Assembly (NCBI RefSeq): GCF_017876405.1
Contig: NZ_JAGINW010000001.1
Span: forward strand, 8,507,203 to 8,571,202
DNA: 64,000 nt
Direction of reading: 5' to 3'
Origin: Kibdelosporangium banguiense
Lineage (GTDB): Bacteria; Actinomycetota; Actinomycetes; Mycobacteriales; Pseudonocardiaceae
Positions 48,343 through 55,764 of the stretch are shown here, one piece after another. Numbering within the stretch: the stretch's first letter is position 1; each line of letters begins with the position of its first letter. The notes beneath the pieces were generated by a model. That model was given only the letters and a program-made list of their open reading frames with translations. It was not told the origin of the DNA and ran no database searches. The translations under genes were made by a program, and so were the position numbers.

Positions 48343-51300
48343 GTGCTGCGAACGCGCGTTCTTGTTTTAGTCCTATCGATGTGTGTTGGATCGCTGGCGG
48401 CAGCCGGTCCGGTCAGCGCGGCGGCCGACCCGCCGCCGGATGTCCAGAGCTACCTCGACGACCCCCGGAAAGTCGCGGAAGGCCAGGAGCCGCCGCACGC
48501 GTTCCTGCGTCCCTATCCCGACATAGCCTCGGCTGTGCGCCGCGACGAACGCAGCCCGTACACCATGTCGCTGGACGGCAAATGGCGTATCGCCATGGCC
48601 GACAACCCCAAACAAGTGCCCGCCGGGTTCTACGGCGACGGCTACGACACCTCCGCCTGGCGTGAAGTGTCAGTGCCGCACACCCTGCAGACCGACGGCC
48701 TGGATCACCCGATCTTCCGCAACATCGCCACCGAGATCCAGCCCGACAACCCGCCGAAGGTGCCGCAGGACGTCAACCCGACCGCGGCCTACGCACGCGA
48801 CTTCGACCTGCCGGCCGGATGGACGCAACGCGAGACGTTCCTGCGCTTCGAAGGCGTGACCTCCGGCTACTTCGTGTGGGTCAACGGCAAGTACATCGGC
48901 TACGACCAGGGTGGCTACACCCCGGCGGAGTTCGACATCGCCCCCGCCCTGCGGCCCGGACGCAACCGCATCGCCGTGCAGGTACACCGGTGGAGCGCGG
49001 GCGCCTACCTCGAAGACTTCGACCAGTGGCGGTACTCCGGCATCTTCCGGTCGGTCACGCTGCACTCGTCACCCGCCACGTTCATCCGGGACGTGACGCT
49101 GCGGACCGATCTGGACGCCACCTATACCGACGCGACCCTCACCGCCGCGGTGGAACTCGGCCACAAACCCGGCGGCACCACCGGAAAACACCGCGTGGAG
49201 GCAAGCCTGCGCGACGCCGCCGGCCAGCAGGTCGCCACCGCGACCGGAGAAGCCGACCACAACGGCACCACCACCCTCACACTGCCGGTGCGCAACCCCG
49301 CGAAGTGGACCGACGAGACCCCGAACCTCTACACCGTGGTGTTCACGCTCACCGCCCCCGACGGCACGGTCACCCACATCACCAGCGAGACCACCGGCTT
49401 CCGCGAGATCGAGATCCGCGACAAACAGTTGCTGGTCAACGGCAAGCGGGTGCTGTTCAAAGGCGTCAACCGTGCGGAGACCGACCCTGAGCACGGCCGG
49501 CATGTGCCTCGCGCGGCGCAGGAACGCGATGTCGCGCTGATGAAACAGCTCAACGTCAACGCCGTGCGCACCTCGCACTACCCGTCGGACCCGTACTTCT
49601 ACGAGCTGGCCGACAAGCAGGGCCTGTGGATCGACGACGAGATCGACATCGAGACCCACAACCACGAGAACTGCAACTCCTGGTGCCAGGCCAACGATCC
49701 GGCCTGGCGGGACGCGTTCTTCGACCGCATGATCGGCATGGTCGAACGCGACAAGAACCACCCGAGCATCTTCCTGTGGGACACCGGCAACGAGGCCGGC
49801 CTCGGCGCCCACCACTACGCGCTCGCCGAATGGCTGGACGCCAACGAGCCCACCAGGCCGATCTACCACCAGTCCAACAACCCTGACGGCGACGCACCGT
49901 TCGCCGACGTGTGGGGCCCGCGCTACCCCTCGCCGGAGCGGTTCGCCGAGCAGGCCAGGACCACCACCAAACCCCTGATCTTCGGTGAGTACGCGCACGC
50001 CATGGGCAACAGCCTCGGCAACTTCCGGGAGTTCTGGGACATCATCCGGGCCAACCCGCAGACCCAGGGCGGGTTCATCTGGGACTGGGCCGAGCAGAAC
50101 ATCCGCCAGCCGATCCGGATGCTGCCCGACACCTCCGGCAACGACATCTCCGCGCACATGATCGGCAAACCCGGACTGGCCGACGGCCACCGCGGCAAGG
50201 CGCTGGAGCTGTCCGGGCTGGACGACTTCGTCGAGGTCTACCGCGACCGGCGGCTGGAGATCACCGGCAAGGCGGTGACCCTGGACGCGTGGGTCAAACC
50301 CGGCAAGTGGACCGGCGACTTCCGGATCGTGGGCAAGGGCGACCACCAGTACGCGCTGAAGATGAAGACCGAGACGACCCTGGAGTTCTTCATCCACAGT
50401 GGAACCTGGCGGGCCGTGCAGGCGCCGGTGCCTGCGGACTTCTACGGCAACTGGCACCGGGTCAGCGGAACCTACGACGGAACCGCGCTACGGCTTTACA
50501 TCGACGGCAAACAGGTCGCCAGCACGCCGTTCACCGGTTCGATCGACTCCTCCTCGGCCGAGGTCAACGTCGGGCGCGACTTCGAGACCTCGTGGACCGA
50601 CCCGTCCAACATCGGCTGGATGGGACGCGGCCTGATCGACGACGTCCGCATCTACGACCGGCCCCTGTCCGCGCAGGAGCTGTCGGCGGCCACACCGGCC
50701 GGTGGTTCGGTCCTGGCGCTGGACTTCGACAACGTCGTCGAGCGCGGCACGCACCTGAGCTACGGATCGAGCCTGTCCGGAGTGGACGGCCTGATCGGCT
50801 CCGACCGGTCCGTGCAGCCCGAAGCACTGCAAATGGCCTGGGCGCATCAACCATTGCGGTTCGCCTACACCGGCGGCACGCTGTCGGTGACCAACGAACG
50901 ACAGTTCACCGGCACCAACGAGCTCGACCTGCGATGGCGCGTGACCGAGGGCTCGCGCGTGATCTCCCAGGGCGGGCAGCCTCTGCGCGTACCCGCGGCC
51001 TCTACGGCACGGATCCCGCTCGCGGCGGCCTCGGCCGACCGTGAACGGTTCCTCACCGTCGAAGCGGTCACCGCGACCGGGCACATCCTTGCCCACGACC
51101 AGTTCTCCCTGGGCGGAAGCAAAGTACCGGGCCTGGACCAGGTGCCGCTGACCCCACGGCAGGCCGCCTCCGTCGACGGCGCCGAAGCCGTCACTGTGAT
51201 GGGCGGCGGCGTGACCTACACAGTGGACAAGAAGAGCGGTGCGCTGTCGTCGATCCGCTACCTCGGCCGTGAGCTGCTCAGCAGCGGTCCGAAGCTGGAC

Positions 51301-52062
51301 GCCTGGCGCGCCCCGATCAGCAACGAGACCTACACCTGGGGCCGTGCCGAAGGCGAGGACTGGCGCAAGGTGGGGCTCGATCGGCTGCAGGCCAAGGTCA
51401 CCGGTGTCCGCGTCGAACCCGGCGGGTCGTCCGTGCGCGTGATCGTCGACAGCCGGGTAGCCGCTCCGGACGTCACAGGTGCGTGGTTCGACCAGACGAT
51501 GACCTACACGGTCGACGCCACGGGCGTGCTGAAACTGGGGCACCGCGTGACGCCGCAGGGTTCGTTGCGGACGCTGTCCTACCTACCCAGAATCGGCGTG
51601 TCCCTGGGTGTTCCGGACACCTTCAACCGGTTCGCCTGGTACGGCCGCAAAGCCGAGAGCTACGTGGACCGCAAGGACGGCACGCCGATCGGCGTGCACT
51701 CCAGCACCGTGGACGAACAGTATGTCGAGTACCACCGTCCGCAGGACCACGGCAACCACACCGATTCCCGCTGGGCCCTGCTCACCGACGGCCGCACAGG
51801 TGGCCTGCTGGTCGGCGGCGCCAAGGACGTCAGCGTCACCCCGTTCGACGACCTCGACCGCGCGGCGTACCCGTTCCAGTTGCAACGCAACAAAGGCTGG
51901 TTCACCCTGCACGCCGACCACGCCGCCACCGGGGTCGGCGACACCCCGAACCCCGTGCGTGAACGCAACCAGGTCCAGCCCGACACCACCTACGAGTACA
52001 CATTGTCCCTTCGCCCACTGACCACACAGGAGGCACGTACGGGCCTGCCCGCCGGCAGCTGA
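48343..52062 (+). CDS. Secreted GH2 beta-galactosidase with an inserted LamG domain
   Basis: 1,239 residues from GTG 48343 (GGAGG upstream), chosen because it opens the signal peptide MLRTRVLVLVLSMCVGSLAAAGPVSAA. It follows LacZ in domain order: sugar-binding domain 'DGKWRIAMADNP', 'FLRFEGVTSGYFVWVNGKYIGYDQGGYTPAEFDI', Ig-like domain, then the barrel with acid/base E484 (DTGNEAGLG) and nucleophile E549 (IFGEYAHAMGNSLGNF). After 'GGFIWDWAEQ' the chain is interrupted at about residues 605-785 by a LamG sandwich ('KALELSGLDDFVEVYRD … GLIDDVRIYDRPLSAQEL'), then returns with 'DGLIGSDRSVQPEALQ' (LacZ: DGLV..DR.P.P) and runs through the remaining LacZ domains. Galactan side chains of pectin are a plausible target. 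Confidence 0.93.
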   Translation: MLRTRVLVLVLSMCVGSLAAAGPVSAAADPPPDVQSYLDDPRKVAEGQEPPHAFLRPYPDIASAVRRDERSPYTMSLDGKWRIAMADNPKQVPAGFYGDGYDTSAWREVSVPHTLQTDGLDHPIFRNIATEIQPDNPPKVPQDVNPTAAYARDFDLPAGWTQRETFLRFEGVTSGYFVWVNGKYIGYDQGGYTPAEFDIAPALRPGRNRIAVQVHRWSAGAYLEDFDQWRYSGIFRSVTLHSSPATFIRDVTLRTDLDATYTDATLTAAVELGHKPGGTTGKHRVEASLRDAAGQQVATATGEADHNGTTTLTLPVRNPAKWTDETPNLYTVVFTLTAPDGTVTHITSETTGFREIEIRDKQLLVNGKRVLFKGVNRAETDPEHGRHVPRAAQERDVALMKQLNVNAVRTSHYPSDPYFYELADKQGLWIDDEIDIETHNHENCNSWCQANDPAWRDAFFDRMIGMVERDKNHPSIFLWDTGNEAGLGAHHYALAEWLDANEPTRPIYHQSNNPDGDAPFADVWGPRYPSPERFAEQARTTTKPLIFGEYAHAMGNSLGNFREFWDIIRANPQTQGGFIWDWAEQNIRQPIRMLPDTSGNDISAHMIGKPGLADGHRGKALELSGLDDFVEVYRDRRLEITGKAVTLDAWVKPGKWTGDFRIVGKGDHQYALKMKTETTLEFFIHSGTWRAVQAPVPADFYGNWHRVSGTYDGTALRLYIDGKQVASTPFTGSIDSSSAEVNVGRDFETSWTDPSNIGWMGRGLIDDVRIYDRPLSAQELSAATPAGGSVLALDFDNVVERGTHLSYGSSLSGVDGLIGSDRSVQPEALQMAWAHQPLRFAYTGGTLSVTNERQFTGTNELDLRWRVTEGSRVISQGGQPLRVPAASTARIPLAAASADRERFLTVEAVTATGHILAHDQFSLGGSKVPGLDQVPLTPRQAASVDGAEAVTVMGGGVTYTVDKKSGALSSIRYLGRELLSSGPKLDAWRAPISNETYTWGRAEGEDWRKVGLDRLQAKVTGVRVEPGGSSVRVIVDSRVAAPDVTGAWFDQTMTYTVDATGVLKLGHRVTPQGSLRTLSYLPRIGVSLGVPDTFNRFAWYGRKAESYVDRKDGTPIGVHSSTVDEQYVEYHRPQDHGNHTDSRWALLTDGRTGGLLVGGAKDVSVTPFDDLDRAAYPFQLQRNKGWFTLHADHAATGVGDTPNPVRERNQVQPDTTYEYTLSLRPLTTQEARTGLPAGS

Positions 52063-52082
52063 CCCCAACTCGGCAGCGGTTT

Positions 52083-52137
52083 TGCCCCCAAAGTGGCGTT
52101 GGGAGCACTGGATGCTCCCAACGCCACTTTGGGGGCA
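52083..52137. repeat. 55-base intergenic hairpin repeat, copy 5
   Basis: Perfect 25-bp stem (52083-52107 with 52113-52137) and a 5-base loop, 20 bases after the GH2 stop. Its reverse complement equals copy 1 (23494-23548) except for one base. CTCTTTTCTT follows, so it could also terminate transcription. Confidence 0.92.
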
Positions 52138-52160
52138 CCTCTTTTCTTGACGCGACGGGG

Positions 52161-52189
52161 TTCACAGTCAGTGTCATGGTCGCTACAGT
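52161..52189 (+). promoter_or_regulatory. Predicted LPMO promoter TTCACA-N17-TACAGT
   Basis: -35 at 52161-52166 and -10 at 52184-52189, with the CebR-type operator starting 6 bases later, across the expected transcription start. Confidence 0.65.
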
Positions 52190-52194
52190 ACGAA

Positions 52195-52210
52195 CTGGGA
52201 GCGCTCCCAG
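52195..52210. promoter_or_regulatory. CebR/CelR-type operator CTGGGAGCGCTCCCAG
   Basis: Perfect 16-bp palindrome, identical to that before GH74 (21167). It is 37 bases before the LPMO start, the same distance as at GH74. Confidence 0.9.
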
Positions 52211-52247
52211 TTTTCGTCTGCCGTTGCATCCTCAAGGAGGAGGACAC

Positions 52248-52913
52248 GTGCAAAACCGCTTAGGCAGAACTGTGCTTTCCCGTGCGCTCGTCGTGCTGAC
52301 CGCGGCCGGAATCCTGATGGCTGGGCTGCTCACCGGCATCGCCGATGCCCACGGCTCGACCACGGACCCGCCTTCACGCAACTACGGCTGCTGGGCACGG
52401 TGGGGAAGCGATTTCCAGAACCCGACGATGGCCACCCGGGACCCCATGTGCTGGCAGGCCTGGCAGGCCGACTCGAACGCCATGTGGAACTGGAACGGCC
52501 TCTACCGGGAGAACGTGAAGGGCAACCACCAGGGCAGCATCCCCAACGGACAGCTGTGCAGCGCCGGGCGCACCCAAGACGGCCGCTACAACTCGATGGA
52601 CACTGTCGGGGCGTGGCAGATGGCCAGCAAGAGCAACCGGTTCACCCTGACGATCACCGACCAGGCCCGGCACGGCGCGGACTACATCTATGTCTACGTC
52701 ACCAGGCAGGGCTTCAATCCCGCGACCCAGCCGCTGGGCTGGGGCAACCTCGAACGGGTCGCGCAGACCGGCAAGATCGCGCCCAACGGCACCTACCAGG
52801 TCCAGGTCAACGCACCCGGCCGGACCGGACGGCATGTCGTCTACACGATCTGGCAGGCCAGCCACCTGGATCAGTCGTACTACTTCTGCAGCGACGTCAA
52901 CTTCACCGGCTGA
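52248..52913 (+). CDS. Lytic polysaccharide monooxygenase, AA10
   Basis: 221 residues from GTG 52248 behind AAGGAGGAGG. The signal peptide ends …IADA so that H35 becomes the mature N-terminus (HGSTTDPPSRNYGCW). The copper histidine brace is H35 and H142 (DQARHGADYIYVYVT), with F219 in 'YYFCSDVNF' as the axial residue. The sequence is much closer to the cellulose- and chitin-active two-site type (ScLPMO10B of Streptomyces, from memory) than to strict chitin LPMOs. There is no CBM. The CebR-type operator in front supports cellulose as the target. A short spacer with a hybrid operator follows the stop. Confidence 0.95.
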   Translation: MQNRLGRTVLSRALVVLTAAGILMAGLLTGIADAHGSTTDPPSRNYGCWARWGSDFQNPTMATRDPMCWQAWQADSNAMWNWNGLYRENVKGNHQGSIPNGQLCSAGRTQDGRYNSMDTVGAWQMASKSNRFTLTITDQARHGADYIYVYVTRQGFNPATQPLGWGNLERVAQTGKIAPNGTYQVQVNAPGRTGRHVVYTIWQASHLDQSYYFCSDVNFTG

Positions 52914-52927
52914 GCCCGCGCCCCGAA

Positions 52928-52941
52928 TGGGAGCGCTAACA
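52928..52941. promoter_or_regulatory. Hybrid operator-like site TGGGAGCGCTAACA
   Basis: Left half matches the CebR-type operator (TGGGAGC), right half the arabinose type (GCTAACA). It lies 14 bases after the LPMO stop and 177 bases before the three-repeat protein gene. Confidence 0.45.
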
Positions 52942-53118
52942 AAAATTCCGATTTGGTGCCTTCGGTGGTGAACCACCTGCCGTGACCTGTCCGTACTGGA
53001 GTTGAGACCTTCCCCAACAAGGTGCTGGGCAGGTCTCGGTCAGGCGGCCAACCGTGGCGCCGGGAAACCGGCGTGCCGTACCTGACGCTGCCGCTTCTAC
53101 GACAGCAGTGAGGTAGAC

Positions 53119-54315
53119 ATGTCACAAGCACATGCCCGTCCGCAGAACGCCAAAAAGCGGATGTTCTGGATCGGGCTGATCAGCGCTGGCGCTCTGACCG
53201 CGGGTGCTGTCGCCGCGCTGGCCGCCGGCAACAGCGGGAACAGCGGCACCGGGGCAGCCCAGTCCATCGCCTGCCCCGATCCGACCGGTGCGATTCCCGC
53301 GGTGCCCGCACAGGCGCAGGCCGAGGTCACGCGCGAGCTGCAGAACCTGCAGAACCAGATCAACGAGGCCAACAAGCGTCTGGTCGACACGGTCGGCCAA
53401 GGTGGACCCAACTTCGTGCAGAACGCGATTCTCGGGCCGTTGGAGGACAAGCGAGTCGCGGCTCTGAACCGGATCGAGACCGCGATCGGCCGTGCGGCAG
53501 CCAAACCCGAGGGTCTCGAGCGGTTCGCGCCGTGTGCCCTGGGGCAGGCACCGGCAGTCTCGAACCCGCCCGCCACGTCGTCGTCCAACGGCAACGGAAG
53601 CGGCGGTAACAGTGGGGGCGGCCAGGCTTCCGGCAAGATCGTCTGCCCGGACCCGACCGGTGCGATTCCCGCGGTGCCCGCACAGGCGCAGGCCGAGGTC
53701 ACCCGTGAGCTGCAGAACCTGCAGAAGCAGATCAACGAGGCCAACAAGCGTCTGGTCGACACGGCAGGTCAGGGTGGCCCGAACTTTGTCCAGAACGCGA
53801 TCCTGGGACCGTTGGCCGACAAGCGAGTTGCCGCTCTGAACCGGATCGAGACCGCGATCGGCCGTGCGGCAGCCAAACCCGAGGGTCTCGAGCGGTTCGC
53901 GCCTTGCGCTCTGGGGCAGGCCCCGGCTGTGACGAACCCGCCCGCTGCCGGTGGTGGCATGGGCTCAGGCAACAACGGCAACAGCGGTGGGAACAACAGC
54001 GGTAACAACGGTGGCGGCCAGGCCGTCGGCCGGATCTCCTGCCCGGACCCGACCGGTGCGATTCCCGCGGTGCCCGCACAGGCGCAGGCCGAGGTCACCC
54101 GTGAGCTGCAGGGTCTGCAGAACCAGATCAACGAGGCCAACAACCGCCTCGTCAGCACGGTTGGCCAGGGTGGCCCGAACTTCGTGCAGAACGCGATCCT
54201 GGGACCGTTGGCCGACAAGCGGACCGCGGCCCTCAACCGGATCGAGACGGCCATCGGCCGGTTCGCCGCCAAGCCCGAAGGTCTTGAGCGGTTCGCCACC
54301 TGCCAGGTCGGCTGA
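53119..54315 (+). CDS. Exported protein of three ~92-residue two-Cys modules, function unknown
   Basis: 398 residues. A short basic start and one hydrophobic segment (FWIGLISAGALTAGAVAALAA, about 16-36) suggest export or anchoring. Three near-identical modules at about 50-142, 174-266 and 306-398 begin '(I/S)CPDPTGAIPAVPAQAQAEV' and contain 'NQINEAN.RLV', 'GQGGPNFVQNAILGPL' and 'DKR.AALNRIETAIGR' before closing with 'KPEGLERFA.C'. Each has exactly two Cys, at the two ends (52/139, 176/263, 308/395), likely a disulfide. Modules are mostly helical by pattern and joined by Gly/Asn/Ser linkers. A fourth, more divergent copy is inserted in the DUF1996 protein at 18166. No known family was recognised. 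Confidence 0.8.
   Translation: MSQAHARPQNAKKRMFWIGLISAGALTAGAVAALAAGNSGNSGTGAAQSIACPDPTGAIPAVPAQAQAEVTRELQNLQNQINEANKRLVDTVGQGGPNFVQNAILGPLEDKRVAALNRIETAIGRAAAKPEGLERFAPCALGQAPAVSNPPATSSSNGNGSGGNSGGGQASGKIVCPDPTGAIPAVPAQAQAEVTRELQNLQKQINEANKRLVDTAGQGGPNFVQNAILGPLADKRVAALNRIETAIGRAAAKPEGLERFAPCALGQAPAVTNPPAAGGGMGSGNNGNSGGNNSGNNGGGQAVGRISCPDPTGAIPAVPAQAQAEVTRELQGLQNQINEANNRLVSTVGQGGPNFVQNAILGPLADKRTAALNRIETAIGRFAAKPEGLERFATCQVG
53266..53544 (+). repeat. Module repeat 1 of the three-module gene
   Basis: First ~279-bp unit. Near-identical DNA to units 2 (53638-53916) and 3 (54034-54312), so the duplication is recent or kept uniform by gene conversion. Confidence 0.85.
53638..53916 (+). repeat. 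Module repeat 2 of the three-module gene
   Basis: Second unit, starting 372 bases after the first. Confidence 0.85.
54034..54312 (+). repeat. Module repeat 3 of the three-module gene
   Basis: Third unit, starting 396 bases after the second. It ends the protein and has drifted slightly (Asn for Lys in EANNRL, Phe for Ala in GRFAAKP). Confidence 0.85.
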
Positions 54316-54346
54316 CACTAGCCCGAGCTGTTCCGGTTCGCGCTAA

Positions 54347-54378
54347 ACCGGGTCGTGGGTGCCAACCCACGACCCGGT
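54347..54378. terminator. Bidirectional terminator
   Basis: Perfect 14-bp stem ACCGGGTCGTGGGT / ACCCACGACCCGGT with loop GCCA between the converging three-module gene and pectate lyase gene. Confidence 0.85.
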
Positions 54379-54388
54379 AAGCGTTTGT

Positions 54389-55327
54389 TCAGATCCGGCC
54401 GGTGCCTGCGCCACCGGTCACAGAGGACTTCACCGAACTGGCGGAGTCCAGCGTGTAGGAATAAGGAATGCCCTTGACGCTGCCACCGGCGTCGCCGCTA
54501 CCCGAATTGACGAAGTGGTTGTTGCGTGCCACCAGGTTCGCGGCAGGCGAGCTGCCCTCGCCACGGTGATACGGGTCCTTGGTGTTCTCGAAGTAGTTGC
54601 CCTCGACGAGAACACCAGCCTCCATTGTGGACGCGACGCCGTAGCTGCCGACGCTCGCGTAGTAGTTGTTGTAGACATGCACAGGATTGCCGAACCGGAC
54701 CCGCGGGTGACGCTGGTTGGTGCCGGCGAACCAGTTGTGGTGATAGGTCACGCGCAGCTTGCCGCGGTCCTCACCGCCGTTGTCGTCACTGTGCCCAAGC
54801 AGCATCGTCTTGTCGTGAGAACTGAACTTGTTCCACGACACCGTGACATAGTCCGACGCGCGTTTGACATCCACGGCCCCGTCGTAGCCGTTGGAGAAGG
54901 AGTTGTGGTCGATCCACACCCGGGTCGAGCGCTCGACGTTGATGGCGTCGTCCGACCAGTTGCGGAAGTTCACATTCCGGATAATGACGTTGCTGGCGCC
55001 GCTGACAGTCAGGCCGCCGCCGGTGATCGCCGCACCGGACCCGACGCCGACAATCGTCTTGTTGGACGTGACCTTCTGCATACCCGAGATGGCGATCGAC
55101 CCGGAAACCCGGATGACCGCGGGATTCGCCGACCGGATGGCCGAAGTCAGGGCGGAAGAACTGGTGACAGTGACAGGCGCGGCCGAACCACCACCAGTGG
55201 TCCCGCCACCCTGAGTGGCCCAGCCCGCCAGATCGAACGGCGCCGCGTCCGCAGCCGGCGACACAACCGCGGCACAGACCGCGAACACCGCCACAACTGT
55301 GCCCGCACGCAATGTCCTCGTTGACAT
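54389..55327 (-). CDS. Secreted pectate lyase, PL1 (second copy)
   Basis: 312 residues with signal peptide MSTRTLRAGTVVAVFAVCAAVVSPAADA. It has the compact beta-helix of small actinobacterial and plant-pathogen-type PL1 enzymes: 'NKTIVGVGSGAAITGGGLTVSGASNVIIRNVNFRNWSDDAINVERSTRVWIDHNSFSNGYDGAVDVKRASDYVTVSWN' with calcium Asp residues, and 'VTYHHNWFAGTNQRHPRVRFGNPVHVYNNYY' with the catalytic Arg. It differs greatly from the 422-residue lyase at 46843, so the two likely act on different pectin regions. Its own promoter and a GGAAAGCGCTTTCC operator lie upstream. Confidence 0.95.
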   Translation of the reverse strand: MSTRTLRAGTVVAVFAVCAAVVSPAADAAPFDLAGWATQGGGTTGGGSAAPVTVTSSSALTSAIRSANPAVIRVSGSIAISGMQKVTSNKTIVGVGSGAAITGGGLTVSGASNVIIRNVNFRNWSDDAINVERSTRVWIDHNSFSNGYDGAVDVKRASDYVTVSWNKFSSHDKTMLLGHSDDNGGEDRGKLRVTYHHNWFAGTNQRHPRVRFGNPVHVYNNYYASVGSYGVASTMEAGVLVEGNYFENTKDPYHRGEGSSPAANLVARNNHFVNSGSGDAGGSVKGIPYSYTLDSASSVKSSVTGGAGTGRI

Positions 55328-55395
55328 AGGGTGATCCTCCCGTCGGGGCAGGCACCACTGCCTGCCCCTGGGTGCAGGGAACGGAGCAGGTATAA

Positions 55396-55411
55396 CGGAA
55401 AGCGCTTTCCG
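55396..55411. promoter_or_regulatory. LacI-type operator CGGAAAGCGCTTTCCG before pectate lyase
   Basis: Perfect 16-bp palindrome 69 bases upstream of the start and 6 bases downstream of the -10 box. A weaker half-match (GTAAGCGCTTTCAC) occurs at 55462-55475. Confidence 0.85.
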
Positions 55412-55417
55412 GAGTTG

Positions 55418-55446
55418 ACGGTAGGCAGACGTGGCCCTTGTGTCAA
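55418..55446 (-). promoter_or_regulatory. Pectate lyase promoter TTGACA-N17-TACCGT
   Basis: Leftward promoter: -35 at 55441-55446, -10 at 55418-55423, followed by the operator at the start point. Confidence 0.8.
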
Positions 55447-55764
55447 CAATTGCCGCTTTTTGTAAGCGCTTTCACCGAAATCCGTTACCGGGCAGGTCGA
55501 TAACTGTCTACAGGAGACTGTTCTGGTTCGGGTGGCCATGGGCGCCCCGCCTGGATTTCGTCGCACTCAAGATCAGTCTCAGTGCCGGGGCATTCCTCGG
55601 CAGCCCAGGGTGTTCGGGTAACTGGTCGCTGCCGCGATGCTGGGAAAGAACGCCGGCGCTCTGGCGGCTTCCTGATGAACAACGGCCGCTCCTGTACGGC
55701 GGCATCGGAGTCCGGGTAACGCATCTGTGATCGGCAACGATCCCTGCTTCGAGTTCCGGGAGTG
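55447..55764. other. Gene-free stretch before the nSTAND gene
   Basis: About 318 bases with no supported gene, terminator or repeat beyond the weak operator half-match at 55462. Confidence 0.5.

Noticed and set aside
53266..54312. Regularly spaced direct repeats that might be taken for a CRISPR array
   Set aside because: Units are ~279 bp, lie in frame and encode protein modules. No CRISPR array exists in the window.
55485..55724. Leftward 79-codon frame starting MRYPDS, reminiscent of some transposase N-termini
   Set aside because: Only the first four residues match. The rest is low-information and no inverted repeats or transposase remnants are nearby.
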